Assembly: GCA_039197065.1 (NCBI GenBank)
Contig: JBCCUL010000004.1
Location: forward strand, 283,228 to 347,227
Direction: 5' to 3'
Length of the DNA stretch: 64,000 nt
DNA from: JANQPX01 sp039197065
GTDB lineage: Bacteria > Pseudomonadota > Alphaproteobacteria > Geminicoccales > Geminicoccaceae
Shown here: piece after piece, positions 9,667 to 18,452 of the stretch
How positions within the stretch are numbered: position 1 is the stretch's first letter
Layout of the letters: every line of letters begins with the position of its first letter
Notes under the pieces: model-generated
What the model was told of the DNA's origin: nothing
Databases searched by the model: none
The model's input: only the letters and a program-made list of their open reading frames with translations
Program-made: the position numbers and the translations under genes

Positions 9667-9699
9667 GACAGCCTTGCCCCAAAGCGTGGCTCCAACGGA

Positions 9700-9747
9700 A
9701 AGGTTGGACGCCACCGCTCCCAATCCAACGAGGTGGCGGCGCCACTA
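9700..9747. repeat. Interspersed palindromic repeat, copy at GST stop
   Basis: Read on the minus strand, the stop codon TAG of the glutathione transferase gene starts TAGTGGCGCCGCCACCTCGT, matching the copies after vanZ and dapB. Beyond it lies an inverted pair TCCAAC/GTTGGA around CTTTCC. It fills the 78 bp gap between the convergent DUF721 and GST genes and may also serve as terminator. Confidence 0.6.
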
Positions 9748-10380
9748 GGCCTTTTCAGGTAAGGGATGGCCAGGCATCAGCTCATAAGGGTGAACCCAGC
9801 CCGGCAGCGCCTCGATACGCTTCAACCAGGCCCCGATGGCAGGATAGTCGTCCCAGGTCACATTGAATTCATCCGGCCAGAACAGATAGCCGCATAGCGA
9901 CAGGTCGGCGATCGTCGGCCGATCTGCCGCCACGAACTCGCGATCGGCCAGTTGACCTTCGAGCACTTTGAGAGCGCTTTTCAGCCGCCCTTGGAGAAAA
10001 TCCGTGACCGGAGTCTCGCCGGTCTTGGCAAAACGCAGGAGGAACCGGTAGGTGGCGACGCCAGCCGTCAGTTTGTGATTGTCGAACAGAATCCAGCGCC
10101 AGATCTCCCGACGCTCGTCGTCACCATCAGGGCCGAACTTTCCGAACCGCTCGGCAAGATAATCGAGAATGATGCCGGACTGCGTCAGAATCTTGCCGCC
10201 ATGATCGAGGACCGGCACCTCGCCCATGGGATTGATCGCGCGAAAGGCTTCGGTCCGCGTCTCGCCATTGAAGAAGTCGACGAAACGCGGTCCCCAGTCC
10301 GCATTGCAGAGATTTAGCATCAGGGCGGGCTTGTAGGCATTGCCGGATTGAGCGAAACAGTAGAGCTGATATTCGACCAC
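9745..10380 (-). CDS. Glutathione S-transferase family protein
   Basis: A 211-residue cytosolic GST. The N-terminal thioredoxin-fold half carries the glutathione-site pattern (MGEVPVLDHGGKILTQSGIILDYL, with the cis-Pro VPVL and the QS pair). The helical C-terminal half carries ADRPTIADLSLCGYLFW, the family N-capping box. The GTG start is preceded by GGAGG. It probably conjugates or reduces electrophiles; the substrate cannot be told. A second, paralogous GST gene lies at 17811. Confidence 0.9.
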   Translation of the reverse strand: MVEYQLYCFAQSGNAYKPALMLNLCNADWGPRFVDFFNGETRTEAFRAINPMGEVPVLDHGGKILTQSGIILDYLAERFGKFGPDGDDERREIWRWILFDNHKLTAGVATYRFLLRFAKTGETPVTDFLQGRLKSALKVLEGQLADREFVAADRPTIADLSLCGYLFWPDEFNVTWDDYPAIGAWLKRIEALPGWVHPYELMPGHPLPEKA

Positions 10381-10540
10381 CAGGGAGCCTCCAGGTTCAT
10401 GTCAGCCGAGAACAGGCTGCAAACGCCATCATGCTATGTCATCTCGAACATCGAAACCCAGCAACGCCCCCTCGGGTCATGATAACCTCCTGAGCCTGGA
10501 CGTGCTGTTGATCTCGTTGCCCAAAGGCTGAAGCGCCGTC

Positions 10541-10918
10541 ATGCAGATCCTCTTAAATCCGCGTGTTCGCATCGCCTCTTGCGTGGCCTGGTGTCTTTGC
10601 TGGCCGGCGATCGCCGTACTTCTGCTGACACCGCTGCCCTTCGCGCTCATCTCGCGTTCGGATCTTCTCGGTCATCTCCTGCTGTTCGGGGTCATGACGG
10701 CCTCCGTGATCGCGTTCGCCCGAACCCGAAAACAGATCATGGCTCTCTCTTTCCTATCGATTGCCTATGGCGTCGCCCTCGAATTCGGGCAGGCCTATGT
10801 GCCGGGCCGCACCTTCGATGCCGCCGACGCCATCGCCAACGCGCTGGGTGGCATCATCGGATGCCTGATCGCCATCGCCCTCCTGGACCGCCTGTTCAAC
10901 AAGAACGCCAGAGCCTAA
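10541..10918 (+). CDS. VanZ-like small membrane protein
   Basis: A 125-residue integral membrane protein with four predicted helices (near 12-35, 42-60, 66-84 and 97-117). The pattern LGHLLLFGVMT ... YGVALEFGQAYVPGRTFDAADAIANALGG is the VanZ-like family signature (E-Q-x-x-x-x-R-x-x-D-x-x-D-x-x-x-N). Function is uncertain in most bacteria. The TAA stop is the first triplet of a 3 x 20 bp tandem repeat. Confidence 0.87.
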   Translation: MQILLNPRVRIASCVAWCLCWPAIAVLLLTPLPFALISRSDLLGHLLLFGVMTASVIAFARTRKQIMALSFLSIAYGVALEFGQAYVPGRTFDAADAIANALGGIIGCLIAIALLDRLFNKNARA

Positions 10919-10975
10919 TGGCGCGGCCACTTCGCTAGTGGTGCGACCACTTCGTTAGTGGTGCGACCACATTGG
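10916..10975 (+). repeat. Three tandem 20-bp palindromic units
   Basis: Unit 1 (10916-10935) is TAATGGCGCGGCCACTTCGC, unit 2 (10936-10955) is TAGTGGTGCGACCACTTCGT and unit 3 (10956-10975) is TAGTGGTGCGACCACATTGG. Each contains an interrupted palindrome GTGG(T/C)GCG(A/G)CCAC (ATGG in unit 1). The first unit overlaps the vanZ stop codon. The core matches those at the GST and dapB stops. Confidence 0.85.
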
Positions 10976-11040
10976 AAGGCGCTCTCCGTATCCTTCGAAG
11001 ATCTGGCAATCTGGCGTTGGGCTTGTCGATGAAGACCTGT

Positions 11041-11649
11041 CTACGATCGGACCGCGTCCGCACCGGCGAATTCGGGCTCGGCGAGCGCCACGCCGGCTTC
11101 GGCCTGGAGATCGGCCGCTGTGACCAGCGGATTCTTCGATCCTGATGTGATGCGCACCAGATATTCGCCATTGCCCCGCTGCTCGATCGTCTGCAGCCGA
11201 TAACGGGTGAGCAACGCCTGCTGCCGATGACCGGGGAAACCATCGTCGAACAGCAGCACGAGATGTCCGTCCGGTATCATCAAGCTGTGCGGCTTTCCTC
11301 TGATGGTGAAGACATGGCTCGCGGCCGCCACCGAAGGCCTGGCGCGCAGCCAATCGAGATTTCGCTCAAGATCGTCCGGCAGCGTGCGAAGCTCGACCAC
11401 TTCGAACGCCCCGATCGTCTGACGTGAGGCCGATCCGTTGGTGACGGCGATGCTGTCGACATCGGCCTCGAGCGCCGCCGCCATTCCCGCGCGCGCGCGC
11501 ACCGCGATCAGCGTCGCACTTTTTTCGAAGACGACGTCATGGTTTCGATAACGCAACGCAACGATGTCCGCCAATCTCTGCGCCCTTCCCGATCGAGTTG
11601 GACCGGCCGAAACCTCAGCCTGCAGCCAAACCTGCCTGGGGCCGGACAC
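11041..11649 (-). CDS. Isolated subtilase-propeptide-like protein
   Basis: A 202-residue protein without clear signal peptide. Residues 85-195 resemble the propeptide of S8 subtilases: RPSVAAASHVFTIRGK, then MIPDGHLVLLFDDGF, ALLTRYRLQTIEQ, GEYLVRITSG and GVALAEPEFAG, the segment that normally leads into the protease domain. The gene stops right there, with no Asp/His/Ser catalytic domain. The GTG start has no visible ribosome site, and a TGA lies three codons upstream. A frame open to 11741 in another phase hints at a frameshifted N-terminus. It is either a degenerate protease or a stand-alone inhibitor-like protein. Confidence 0.55.
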   Translation of the reverse strand: MSGPRQVWLQAEVSAGPTRSGRAQRLADIVALRYRNHDVVFEKSATLIAVRARAGMAAALEADVDSIAVTNGSASRQTIGAFEVVELRTLPDDLERNLDWLRARPSVAAASHVFTIRGKPHSLMIPDGHLVLLFDDGFPGHRQQALLTRYRLQTIEQRGNGEYLVRITSGSKNPLVTAADLQAEAGVALAEPEFAGADAVRS

Positions 11650-11865
11650 TCTGCGTCAAGGAGCGGATCGGACGACGGCGTCTCGGCGTCGCCCTCCATC
11701 GAAGCGCCTTCAATCCTGCGGTCATTATCCTCGTACCTCAAATATCATCGAACAGTCTAAACATCGTAAATAACGTAAACCTGCCTCTCGGGTTCATCAA
11801 GCAGTTGATTTCCAGGTCCGGGCAAAGGGCATGACAGCCATCGGAACCGGAAAGCTGCCCACCGA

Positions 11866-12606
11866 TCACCCCTTGAGATCGCAACCGAGAAAGTTGCGCT
11901 CGGCCGCCTTCGCCGCCTCCAGCACGGTAAACGCCCCGGCCGCCGGATCGATCACCGTATCGCCGGGATTGGTCAAACAGTCGATCAGCCTGGTCTGCAG
12001 TCCGACCGGCTTGGCGTGGCCGGCGCGAAAAGCGACTTTCTCGTCCCAGACATCCGGAATGTCGTGCGCCTTCCAGACACCTTTGGCGCGCAGCGGCTTT
12101 TTCTGCAGCACCAGCAGATACTCGCTGGTCCGCCTCGTGCGATAACCCATGCCGATGCGCTTTTTGTTCCAGACGATGAGATCCACGGTCTCGAGATCGG
12201 TCTTGCCGATCCAGTGTGAAACGCCGGTGCAGAGGTGGTACTTGTCCAGCCAGAGCAAAAGATGGCCGCTGTCGATCAACACCCGGTCGATCTCGGCGAT
12301 GAACCGCCCGATCAGCTCATCGTCCATCTGTTCGAGCTTGGCCCTGTCCTTTTGCCGCTCGCCCTCATTGCCATATTTCTGCCGATCGAGAACGCCTCGG
12401 TATTGCGGATCGAAAATGCAGAGCGGAAAGGAGGCGTGCTGCAGGCTGTCCAGAAAGACGAGGCCATCGGCCTGATTGCGGGCATTGGGCTTGAAGCTCG
12501 GCGGCAGATCGAGCGTCGGCTGCTGCAAGAGCCGCTCATTGCTGAACACGTTCTTCTTGGACTTCGCGCGGTCAAGCCCGTCGGTGTCGAGTGCGCCGTC
12601 CTGCAT
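11866..12606 (-). CDS. Solitary DNA adenine/cytosine-N4 methyltransferase
   Basis: A 246-residue amino-methyltransferase. Motif IV is DPQY (FPLCIFDPQYRG, residues 60-71). The AdoMet motif I comes later as DPAAGAFTVLEAAKAAERNFLG near the C-terminus, with GLQTRLIDCLTNPGDTVIDP before it, so the order is beta-class like. SGHLLLWLDKYHL and DLIVWNKKRIGMGYRTRRTSEYLLVLQK match further motifs. No restriction endonuclease or specificity subunit is adjacent, so it acts alone (regulatory) or is of phage origin. Target sequence unknown. Confidence 0.87.
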   Translation of the reverse strand: MQDGALDTDGLDRAKSKKNVFSNERLLQQPTLDLPPSFKPNARNQADGLVFLDSLQHASFPLCIFDPQYRGVLDRQKYGNEGERQKDRAKLEQMDDELIGRFIAEIDRVLIDSGHLLLWLDKYHLCTGVSHWIGKTDLETVDLIVWNKKRIGMGYRTRRTSEYLLVLQKKPLRAKGVWKAHDIPDVWDEKVAFRAGHAKPVGLQTRLIDCLTNPGDTVIDPAAGAFTVLEAAKAAERNFLGCDLKG

Positions 12607-12765
12607 GCCGGCCCTCCCTCTGATCCAGTCCGCCCAAGCGATAGCCGTTCAAGACGCGTCCGTCATCCCGGACATGCTTTCTATCCACAGCTTTTTGCCC
12701 TGATCTATCGAACCCGGTCGTTCCGTGCTTCGATCAAGGGATCGAAACGCAGGGAGACAGAGGCG

Positions 12766-13653
12766 ATGCCAGAGAAACCAGAAAAAATCGGGTTCATCGG
12801 ACTTGGACTGATGGGCCAGGGCTTCACCAAACGCCTTTGTCAACAGGGCCACCCCGTCATCGGCTTCGATCGTCTCGCCGAGAAGATGGAGACGGCCAAA
12901 GCCCATGGCGTCGTTCCCGCAGGATCGGCCGCCGACGTCGCCAGTGCCGCCAACATCGTCCACATCTGCGTCATGACCAAAGCCGATCTCGAGGCGGCGG
13001 TCTTCGGTGAAGGCGGTATCGCTGAAAGCGGCTCGGCGGACAAAATCCTGATCGACCATTCCACCACGCCGGTCGAGGTCACCAAGGCCTTCGCCAAGCG
13101 TCTGTTCGAAGGAACCGGCATGGCCTGGGTCGACGCGCCGATATCCGGCGGCCCGCCCGCCGCCGAAGCCGGCACCCTCGCCATCATGGTCGGCGCCGAT
13201 GACGCAGTCATTGCGCGCGTTTTACCTGTCCTGAGCGATCTGGGCGAGCCGACCCACATGGGACCGATCGGTGCCGGTCAGGTGACCAAGATGGTGAACC
13301 AGGTCGTTGTCCTGAACAATTTCTGCATCCTTGCCGAAGCCCTCGCCTTGGCCGAAGCCGGCGGCGTCGACGCCACGAAGATCCCGTCCGCACTCGGCGG
13401 CGGTTATGCCGGCTCGAATATGCTCCAGAAAATCTTCCCGCGCATGATCGAACGGGACTATGCGCCCGCCGGCTACCTTTTCCAATGCATGAAGGACCTG
13501 GACATGGTCCACGACATCGCCCGCGACCTGAAAGTGCCGACGCCGATGGCCCATCAGGCGGCCACGCTCTACCGCATCATGATGAGCAAAGGCCATGGCG
13601 AACTGGATGCGATCTCCGTGCTGAAACTTTATGACGGTGGGGATGGCGTTTGA
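12766..13653 (+). CDS. NAD(P)-dependent beta-hydroxyacid dehydrogenase
   Basis: A 295-residue enzyme of the 3-hydroxyisobutyrate/tartronate-semialdehyde reductase family. The Rossmann motif is IGFIGLGLMGQGF, the substrate loop is DAPISGGPPAAEAGTLAIMVGA and the catalytic lysine lies in GAGQVTKMVNQ. The ATG at 12766 follows AGGGAGACAGAGG; the upstream open frame to 12235 overlaps the divergent methyltransferase and is not coding. Substrate cannot be fixed from sequence. It is the only oxidoreductase of this type in the window. Confidence 0.9.
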   Translation: MPEKPEKIGFIGLGLMGQGFTKRLCQQGHPVIGFDRLAEKMETAKAHGVVPAGSAADVASAANIVHICVMTKADLEAAVFGEGGIAESGSADKILIDHSTTPVEVTKAFAKRLFEGTGMAWVDAPISGGPPAAEAGTLAIMVGADDAVIARVLPVLSDLGEPTHMGPIGAGQVTKMVNQVVVLNNFCILAEALALAEAGGVDATKIPSALGGGYAGSNMLQKIFPRMIERDYAPAGYLFQCMKDLDMVHDIARDLKVPTPMAHQAATLYRIMMSKGHGELDAISVLKLYDGGDGV

Positions 13654-13737
13654 ATCCCAAAACCTTCTGGCCGCAAGAGCTAACCATCAGCACGACGGTT
13701 AGACAGCCAAAACTCTCCGGGAACGAGCTTGAAACAG

Positions 13738-14163
13738 ATGACCAAACAAGGCCGCTGCCTCTGCGGCAAAACGCGTTGGGAATTTGAGGGCGAGGTCACC
13801 TGGGCCTGCTATTGCCACTGCGATGATTGCCGCCGCAACTGCGCCGCACCCGTGGTCGCATGGCTCGGCGTCCCGACCAGGAATTTTCGCTGGCTCGGCG
13901 AGCCGCCCAAGACGCTCGAAAGCTCCAAGGGCGTCAGGCGGCATTTCTGTGCTTCATGCGGCTCGCCCATGGGCTTCGAAGCCGATCATTACGCCGGCGG
14001 CATGCATCTCTATGCCGCCTCCCTGGAGGACCCCACGAATTTCGAACCGACATTCCATGTCAATTACCAGAGCAAGCTTCCCTGGCTTCAGATGAACGAC
14101 GATCTTCCGAAGCTCGAAGGCACGCTGCTTCAAGCCCCGGAAAATCTCAGAAACTACGACTGA
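13738..14163 (+). CDS. GFA-family (Mss4-fold) zinc protein
   Basis: A 141-residue protein of the GFA (glutathione-dependent formaldehyde-activating-like) family. Zinc-binding cysteines appear in GRCLCGKTRWEFEG, YCHCDDCRRN and FCASCGSPMGFEA, the standard three-cluster pattern. Most members bind zinc but lack shown formaldehyde activity. An in-frame TTG at 13729 is an alternative start; the ATG at 13738 is preferred. It is convergent with the nuclease/lamin-tail gene. Confidence 0.88.
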   Translation: MTKQGRCLCGKTRWEFEGEVTWACYCHCDDCRRNCAAPVVAWLGVPTRNFRWLGEPPKTLESSKGVRRHFCASCGSPMGFEADHYAGGMHLYAASLEDPTNFEPTFHVNYQSKLPWLQMNDDLPKLEGTLLQAPENLRNYD

Positions 14164-14211
14164 TCGCGAAAAGACAGACGATCGGCGCCACGCAAGCTCA
14201 ACAGGATGCCA

Positions 14212-15522
14212 TCAAACCGAGGCCGACGTTCGGTCGAACAGCAGCGTGCGCCCCTGATCTCTTGCGGCATCGCGGTCATAGGTAACGCTGTCGGCCACCT
14301 GGCCTGACGGGTCGATCAGGAGAATATCGTCGCCGCTATTACCGAGCTGGACCCGATTGCCGAGCGTCACCCTCAAACAATCGCCGCTGTCCAGCCTGCC
14401 GTCCAGCCGCTGCCCTTCCGCGTCATCATCATGTCGCCGGCGATCTCTGATCTCGAAGCCTGCAAGATCGATCGGCTGCGGCGTGACGTTCAAAAGCGTC
14501 ACCGTCTCGTTGCCGCGATCCTGCCCCGCCGGATTGACCAGGGCCGCAACGATGCGAAGCCCGTCGACAGGCGCCGATACCGGCTGGTCCGGCTGAGGCT
14601 CAGGCCTCACATCGACGCCGGGGTCGGTGGTGTCGACGATGGTATCCGGCAGGATCACCAGGTCCTCCGGTTCGAACAGCATTCGAAGGCGATCGCTGTC
14701 CACCTGGACCACGTCATGCATGTTGCCGAGCTCGCCGCTGGGCAGCATCACCAGATCGTTCCGATCGCGCGGATCTTCCCTCAGCCAGGCATCGAAGCCC
14801 GAAAGCGGCGCACCGGTCTTGAGGAAACGCACCAGGCGTCGAAACAGCTTCGGCCAGATCACCAGCTCTTCGAGGGTGGGGATGTCGGGCACCGCCGCCG
14901 CCTCGCTCACATGAGCGGTGGACGCCGGCCAAAGACCGAGGCGATCGGCGCGCACACGTTTGGTAAGGGACGCGAGCGGGTCCTTCAAATCGACCGGCAA
15001 CGAGCTGTAGAAGGCGGGATAGACCAAGCCGTCTTTCAACAGCCTGACATTGACGCTCTCATCGGCGACCGCAGCGTCGACGAAAAACGGCTCGCCGTCG
15101 ACAGCATCCCGCTCGCCCGCAAAAACGAAGGCGATCACTCGTCCGAAGCTGTCGAGATTCTTGGCGAGGATATGGCCGCGCACAGATAGGGGCTCGGCAG
15201 CGGTGACACCCGTCCCGCCGCGGCCGCCGAACGTGACCTCCTCAAAGCCCATGTGGCGCAGCATCGCTTCGGTCGCAGCATTGCCGAATTCGGCGTTCTG
15301 ACGTTTGCCGTCAAAATGGGTTTCGAGCGCGTCGATCGCTTCGAAGCGAATATTGATTCGGGTGCGGTCATTCTTCCAGGCAGGCCGCTGTCCTTCCGGC
15401 CCAAGCTGATCGACGAACGACGTCTCGTCGGGCTGAAACCGGATCGTATCGCCATCGGGGCTGAGCCCGACCACATGAAAACTGCCCTTAATAAGGGTGT
15501 AGCGCATGCCTTCCATGACCAT
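14212..15522 (-). CDS. Thermonuclease-like plus lamin-tail-domain protein
   Basis: A protein of about 436 residues with a fusion architecture. The N-terminal 160 residues resemble staphylococcal-nuclease folds: SPDGDTIRF, then INIRFEAIDALETH (putative catalytic R, D and E) and SFGRVIAFVF (second Arg). The middle is of unknown fold. The last 110 residues are a lamin-tail-like beta domain (VTLLNVTPQPIDLAGFEIRD, LGNSGDDILLIDPSGQVADS). No signal peptide is seen from the chosen ATG pair (15522/15516). An upstream frame reaches 15639, so the start is uncertain. Confidence 0.72.
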   Translation of the reverse strand: MVMEGMRYTLIKGSFHVVGLSPDGDTIRFQPDETSFVDQLGPEGQRPAWKNDRTRINIRFEAIDALETHFDGKRQNAEFGNAATEAMLRHMGFEEVTFGGRGGTGVTAAEPLSVRGHILAKNLDSFGRVIAFVFAGERDAVDGEPFFVDAAVADESVNVRLLKDGLVYPAFYSSLPVDLKDPLASLTKRVRADRLGLWPASTAHVSEAAAVPDIPTLEELVIWPKLFRRLVRFLKTGAPLSGFDAWLREDPRDRNDLVMLPSGELGNMHDVVQVDSDRLRMLFEPEDLVILPDTIVDTTDPGVDVRPEPQPDQPVSAPVDGLRIVAALVNPAGQDRGNETVTLLNVTPQPIDLAGFEIRDRRRHDDDAEGQRLDGRLDSGDCLRVTLGNRVQLGNSGDDILLIDPSGQVADSVTYDRDAARDQGRTLLFDRTSASV

Positions 15523-15619
15523 TCCAATCGGCTTGCCAGACCTGAACATCTGGCGATTTATCAAAGAGGCAAAGGAAATTAAAGGTTGTTTATGACGATT
15601 TGATGTTAGGCCAAAATGG

Positions 15620-16450
15620 TTATCCCAACCGATCCGCAAGCGCCAGGCAGGCGCGGGTGATCGCCGCTGGGCGTTCCATGGTCACGAGATGGCCGATGTC
15701 AGGAATGTCGATCACCTCGGCATTCGGCAGGCGCTTGGTCAGCTCGGCGACGTCGGCGGCGTTGTAGAACACATGATCCTGCAGTCCGCTCAACACGGTC
15801 ACGGGCATATCGAGTTTTTCATAACTCAGATTCCAGTCCGCACCGACACCCGCCGCCAGCAGCCGGGCGGCCCCGCTGTCGGGATCGAGCGGTTCGTAGG
15901 GCTCGTCTTTTAGAAAACTCGCGCTGTTGAGCGCCTGCCAGGCCGGTCCGGTTAGGTGGGGCAGCATCAGATCCTGGATCAGCCGGCCTCCGCCTATAAC
16001 GGCGGCGCGGTGAGCGGCGCGGTTGGTCCAATCGAGGCGCGGGCCGGGTTTGCGCAGCGTATTGATGAAGAGAAGGCCATCGCAGGGCACGCTGCCCGCA
16101 CCGGACACGCTGCCGAGATGAACCTGCGCTGCAAACAGCCCGCCGATCGAGAGACCAACATAAACCGGGTTGCGCGGCGCCACATGCTGGAGAAGGGCGA
16201 TCGAGTCCCGCACGATCCCCTCAGCGCTGATGGCGTCGGCATGGCTGAACGGACTGTCCTTCTGGCCGCGAAAATTCCACATGCAAGTGCCATGACCAGC
16301 CTCGCGAAGGGCTGGGCCGATCTCCGCCTCCCAGGCGCCGGTGTCACCGGTCAACGCATTGAAAAAGATGAAGGTTGCACCGTCATCTGCTTCGGGCAAA
16401 CGATGCTCGTAGAAAAGCCCGTCACCCGTGCCGATCTCAAAGACAGCCAT
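15620..16450 (-). CDS. Alpha/beta hydrolase
   Basis: A 276-residue alpha/beta-hydrolase. The nucleophile elbow is VGLSIGGLFAAQ (GxSxG), the oxyanion region is FFNALTGDTGAWEAEI and the acid/base partners are probably D in LQDHVFYN and H in IPDIGHLVTME. The family includes esterases, lactonases and haloperoxidase-like enzymes; the substrate is unknown. The ATG at 16450 has GGGAG upstream, and the longer frame to 16507 overlaps the divergent recA promoter region. Confidence 0.88.
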   Translation of the reverse strand: MAVFEIGTGDGLFYEHRLPEADDGATFIFFNALTGDTGAWEAEIGPALREAGHGTCMWNFRGQKDSPFSHADAISAEGIVRDSIALLQHVAPRNPVYVGLSIGGLFAAQVHLGSVSGAGSVPCDGLLFINTLRKPGPRLDWTNRAAHRAAVIGGGRLIQDLMLPHLTGPAWQALNSASFLKDEPYEPLDPDSGAARLLAAGVGADWNLSYEKLDMPVTVLSGLQDHVFYNAADVAELTKRLPNAEVIDIPDIGHLVTMERPAAITRACLALADRLG

Positions 16451-16545
16451 GTCAGTCTCCCTTTGCAGGGCGGGATGTAAAGCAGGAATGATCGTCGATC
16501 GACCCACAGATGGCCCGCGACTTTTTCTGCAGCAACAGCTGCCCC

Positions 16546-16574
16546 TTTCCGCGCCGCCCTTCCACCGCTATAAC
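16546..16574 (+). promoter_or_regulatory. Possible sigma-70-type promoter of recA
   Basis: TTTCCG (16546-16551), a 17-base spacer and TATAAC (16569-16574) lie 45 bases before the recA start. No alphaproteobacterial SOS box (GTTC-N7-GTTC) is seen in the 110 bases upstream of recA. Confidence 0.35.
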
Positions 16575-16618
16575 GCTTGGCAGCATCGTGCAAGATGGCA
16601 GGCAATAGGACAGACATC

Positions 16619-17707
<1,089 letters not shown>

Positions 17708-17810
17708 CGACCTGGTCGTCATTAACCTTGTCACGCAGCCTTAGAGGTTGGATTAACCTTTTCTGAACCAAGCTGAGTTAGGTTGATTCTGCATAACGCG
17801 GGATCATGAC

Positions 17811-18434
17811 ATGCATCAGCTTTACGCGACCTTCGGTTCGGGAAATTGCTACAAGGCTCATCTGGTGATGAGCCAGCTCGGCATCGCCTACAACTCCACC
17901 TGGGTCGACGTGCTCTCCGGCGAAACGCGCGAAGATTGGTTTCTTGCGCTCAATCCCAATGGCACCGTGCCTTTCCTTCGCCTCGAAGGGGGTGCCACGA
18001 TCAGCGAATCCAACGCGATGCTCTGGTATCTGGCCAAAGGCTCGGAGCTGTTTCCGGTCAACGCCTACGAAGAAGCGATGGCCGTCCAGTGGATGATCTT
18101 CGAGCAGACCAGGCTCGAACCTCATATCTCACCAGCGCGCTTCTTCACGACCATTCTCCCGAACAAACATGCGGAGATGGCCGATCAGATCGTGATCTGG
18201 CAGGAAAAGGGCCGGGATGGTCTCGCCAGGCTGGACAGGCATCTCGCCGATCAGGACTTCGTCGCCGGTAATCGATACACGATCGCCGATATCGCGATCT
18301 ACGGTTACACCCATGTCGCCGACGAGGGCGGCTTCGATCTCGCAGATTTTCCGGCTGTGAAGAGATGGCTCTCGCGCGTTCGGGAGACCAAACGCCATGT
18401 GCCGATGCCTGCGTTTTCCGCCGCCGCGGCTTGA
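17811..18434 (+). CDS. Glutathione S-transferase family protein
   Basis: A 207-residue GST. The N-terminal half shows NPNGTVPFLRLEGGATISESNAMLWYL (cis-Pro VPF and the ES pair that binds the glutathione gamma-glutamyl group). The helical half ends with AGNRYTIADIAIYGYTHVADEGGFDLADFP, the N-capping box and hydrophobic staple. An N-terminal serine/cysteine in FGSGNCYK may activate the thiol. It lies 18 bases upstream of the PAS kinase gene and may share its transcript. Confidence 0.9.
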   Translation: MHQLYATFGSGNCYKAHLVMSQLGIAYNSTWVDVLSGETREDWFLALNPNGTVPFLRLEGGATISESNAMLWYLAKGSELFPVNAYEEAMAVQWMIFEQTRLEPHISPARFFTTILPNKHAEMADQIVIWQEKGRDGLARLDRHLADQDFVAGNRYTIADIAIYGYTHVADEGGFDLADFPAVKRWLSRVRETKRHVPMPAFSAAAA

Positions 18435-18452
18435 GCCGCTTGTTCGGCCCCA

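Noticed and set aside
12235..12765. Upstream extension of the beta-hydroxyacid dehydrogenase frame
   Set aside because: It overlaps the divergent methyltransferase and lacks similarity; ATG 12766 with a ribosome site is the true start.
16577..16595. TTGGCAGCATCGTGCAA as a sigma-54 promoter for recA
   Set aside because: The GG to GC spacing is nine, not ten, bases, and recA is not known to use sigma-54.
17720..17800. Repeated ATTAACCTT/AGGTTGATT words before the second GST gene
   Set aside because: Short and irregularly spaced; not enough to call an operator or repeat.
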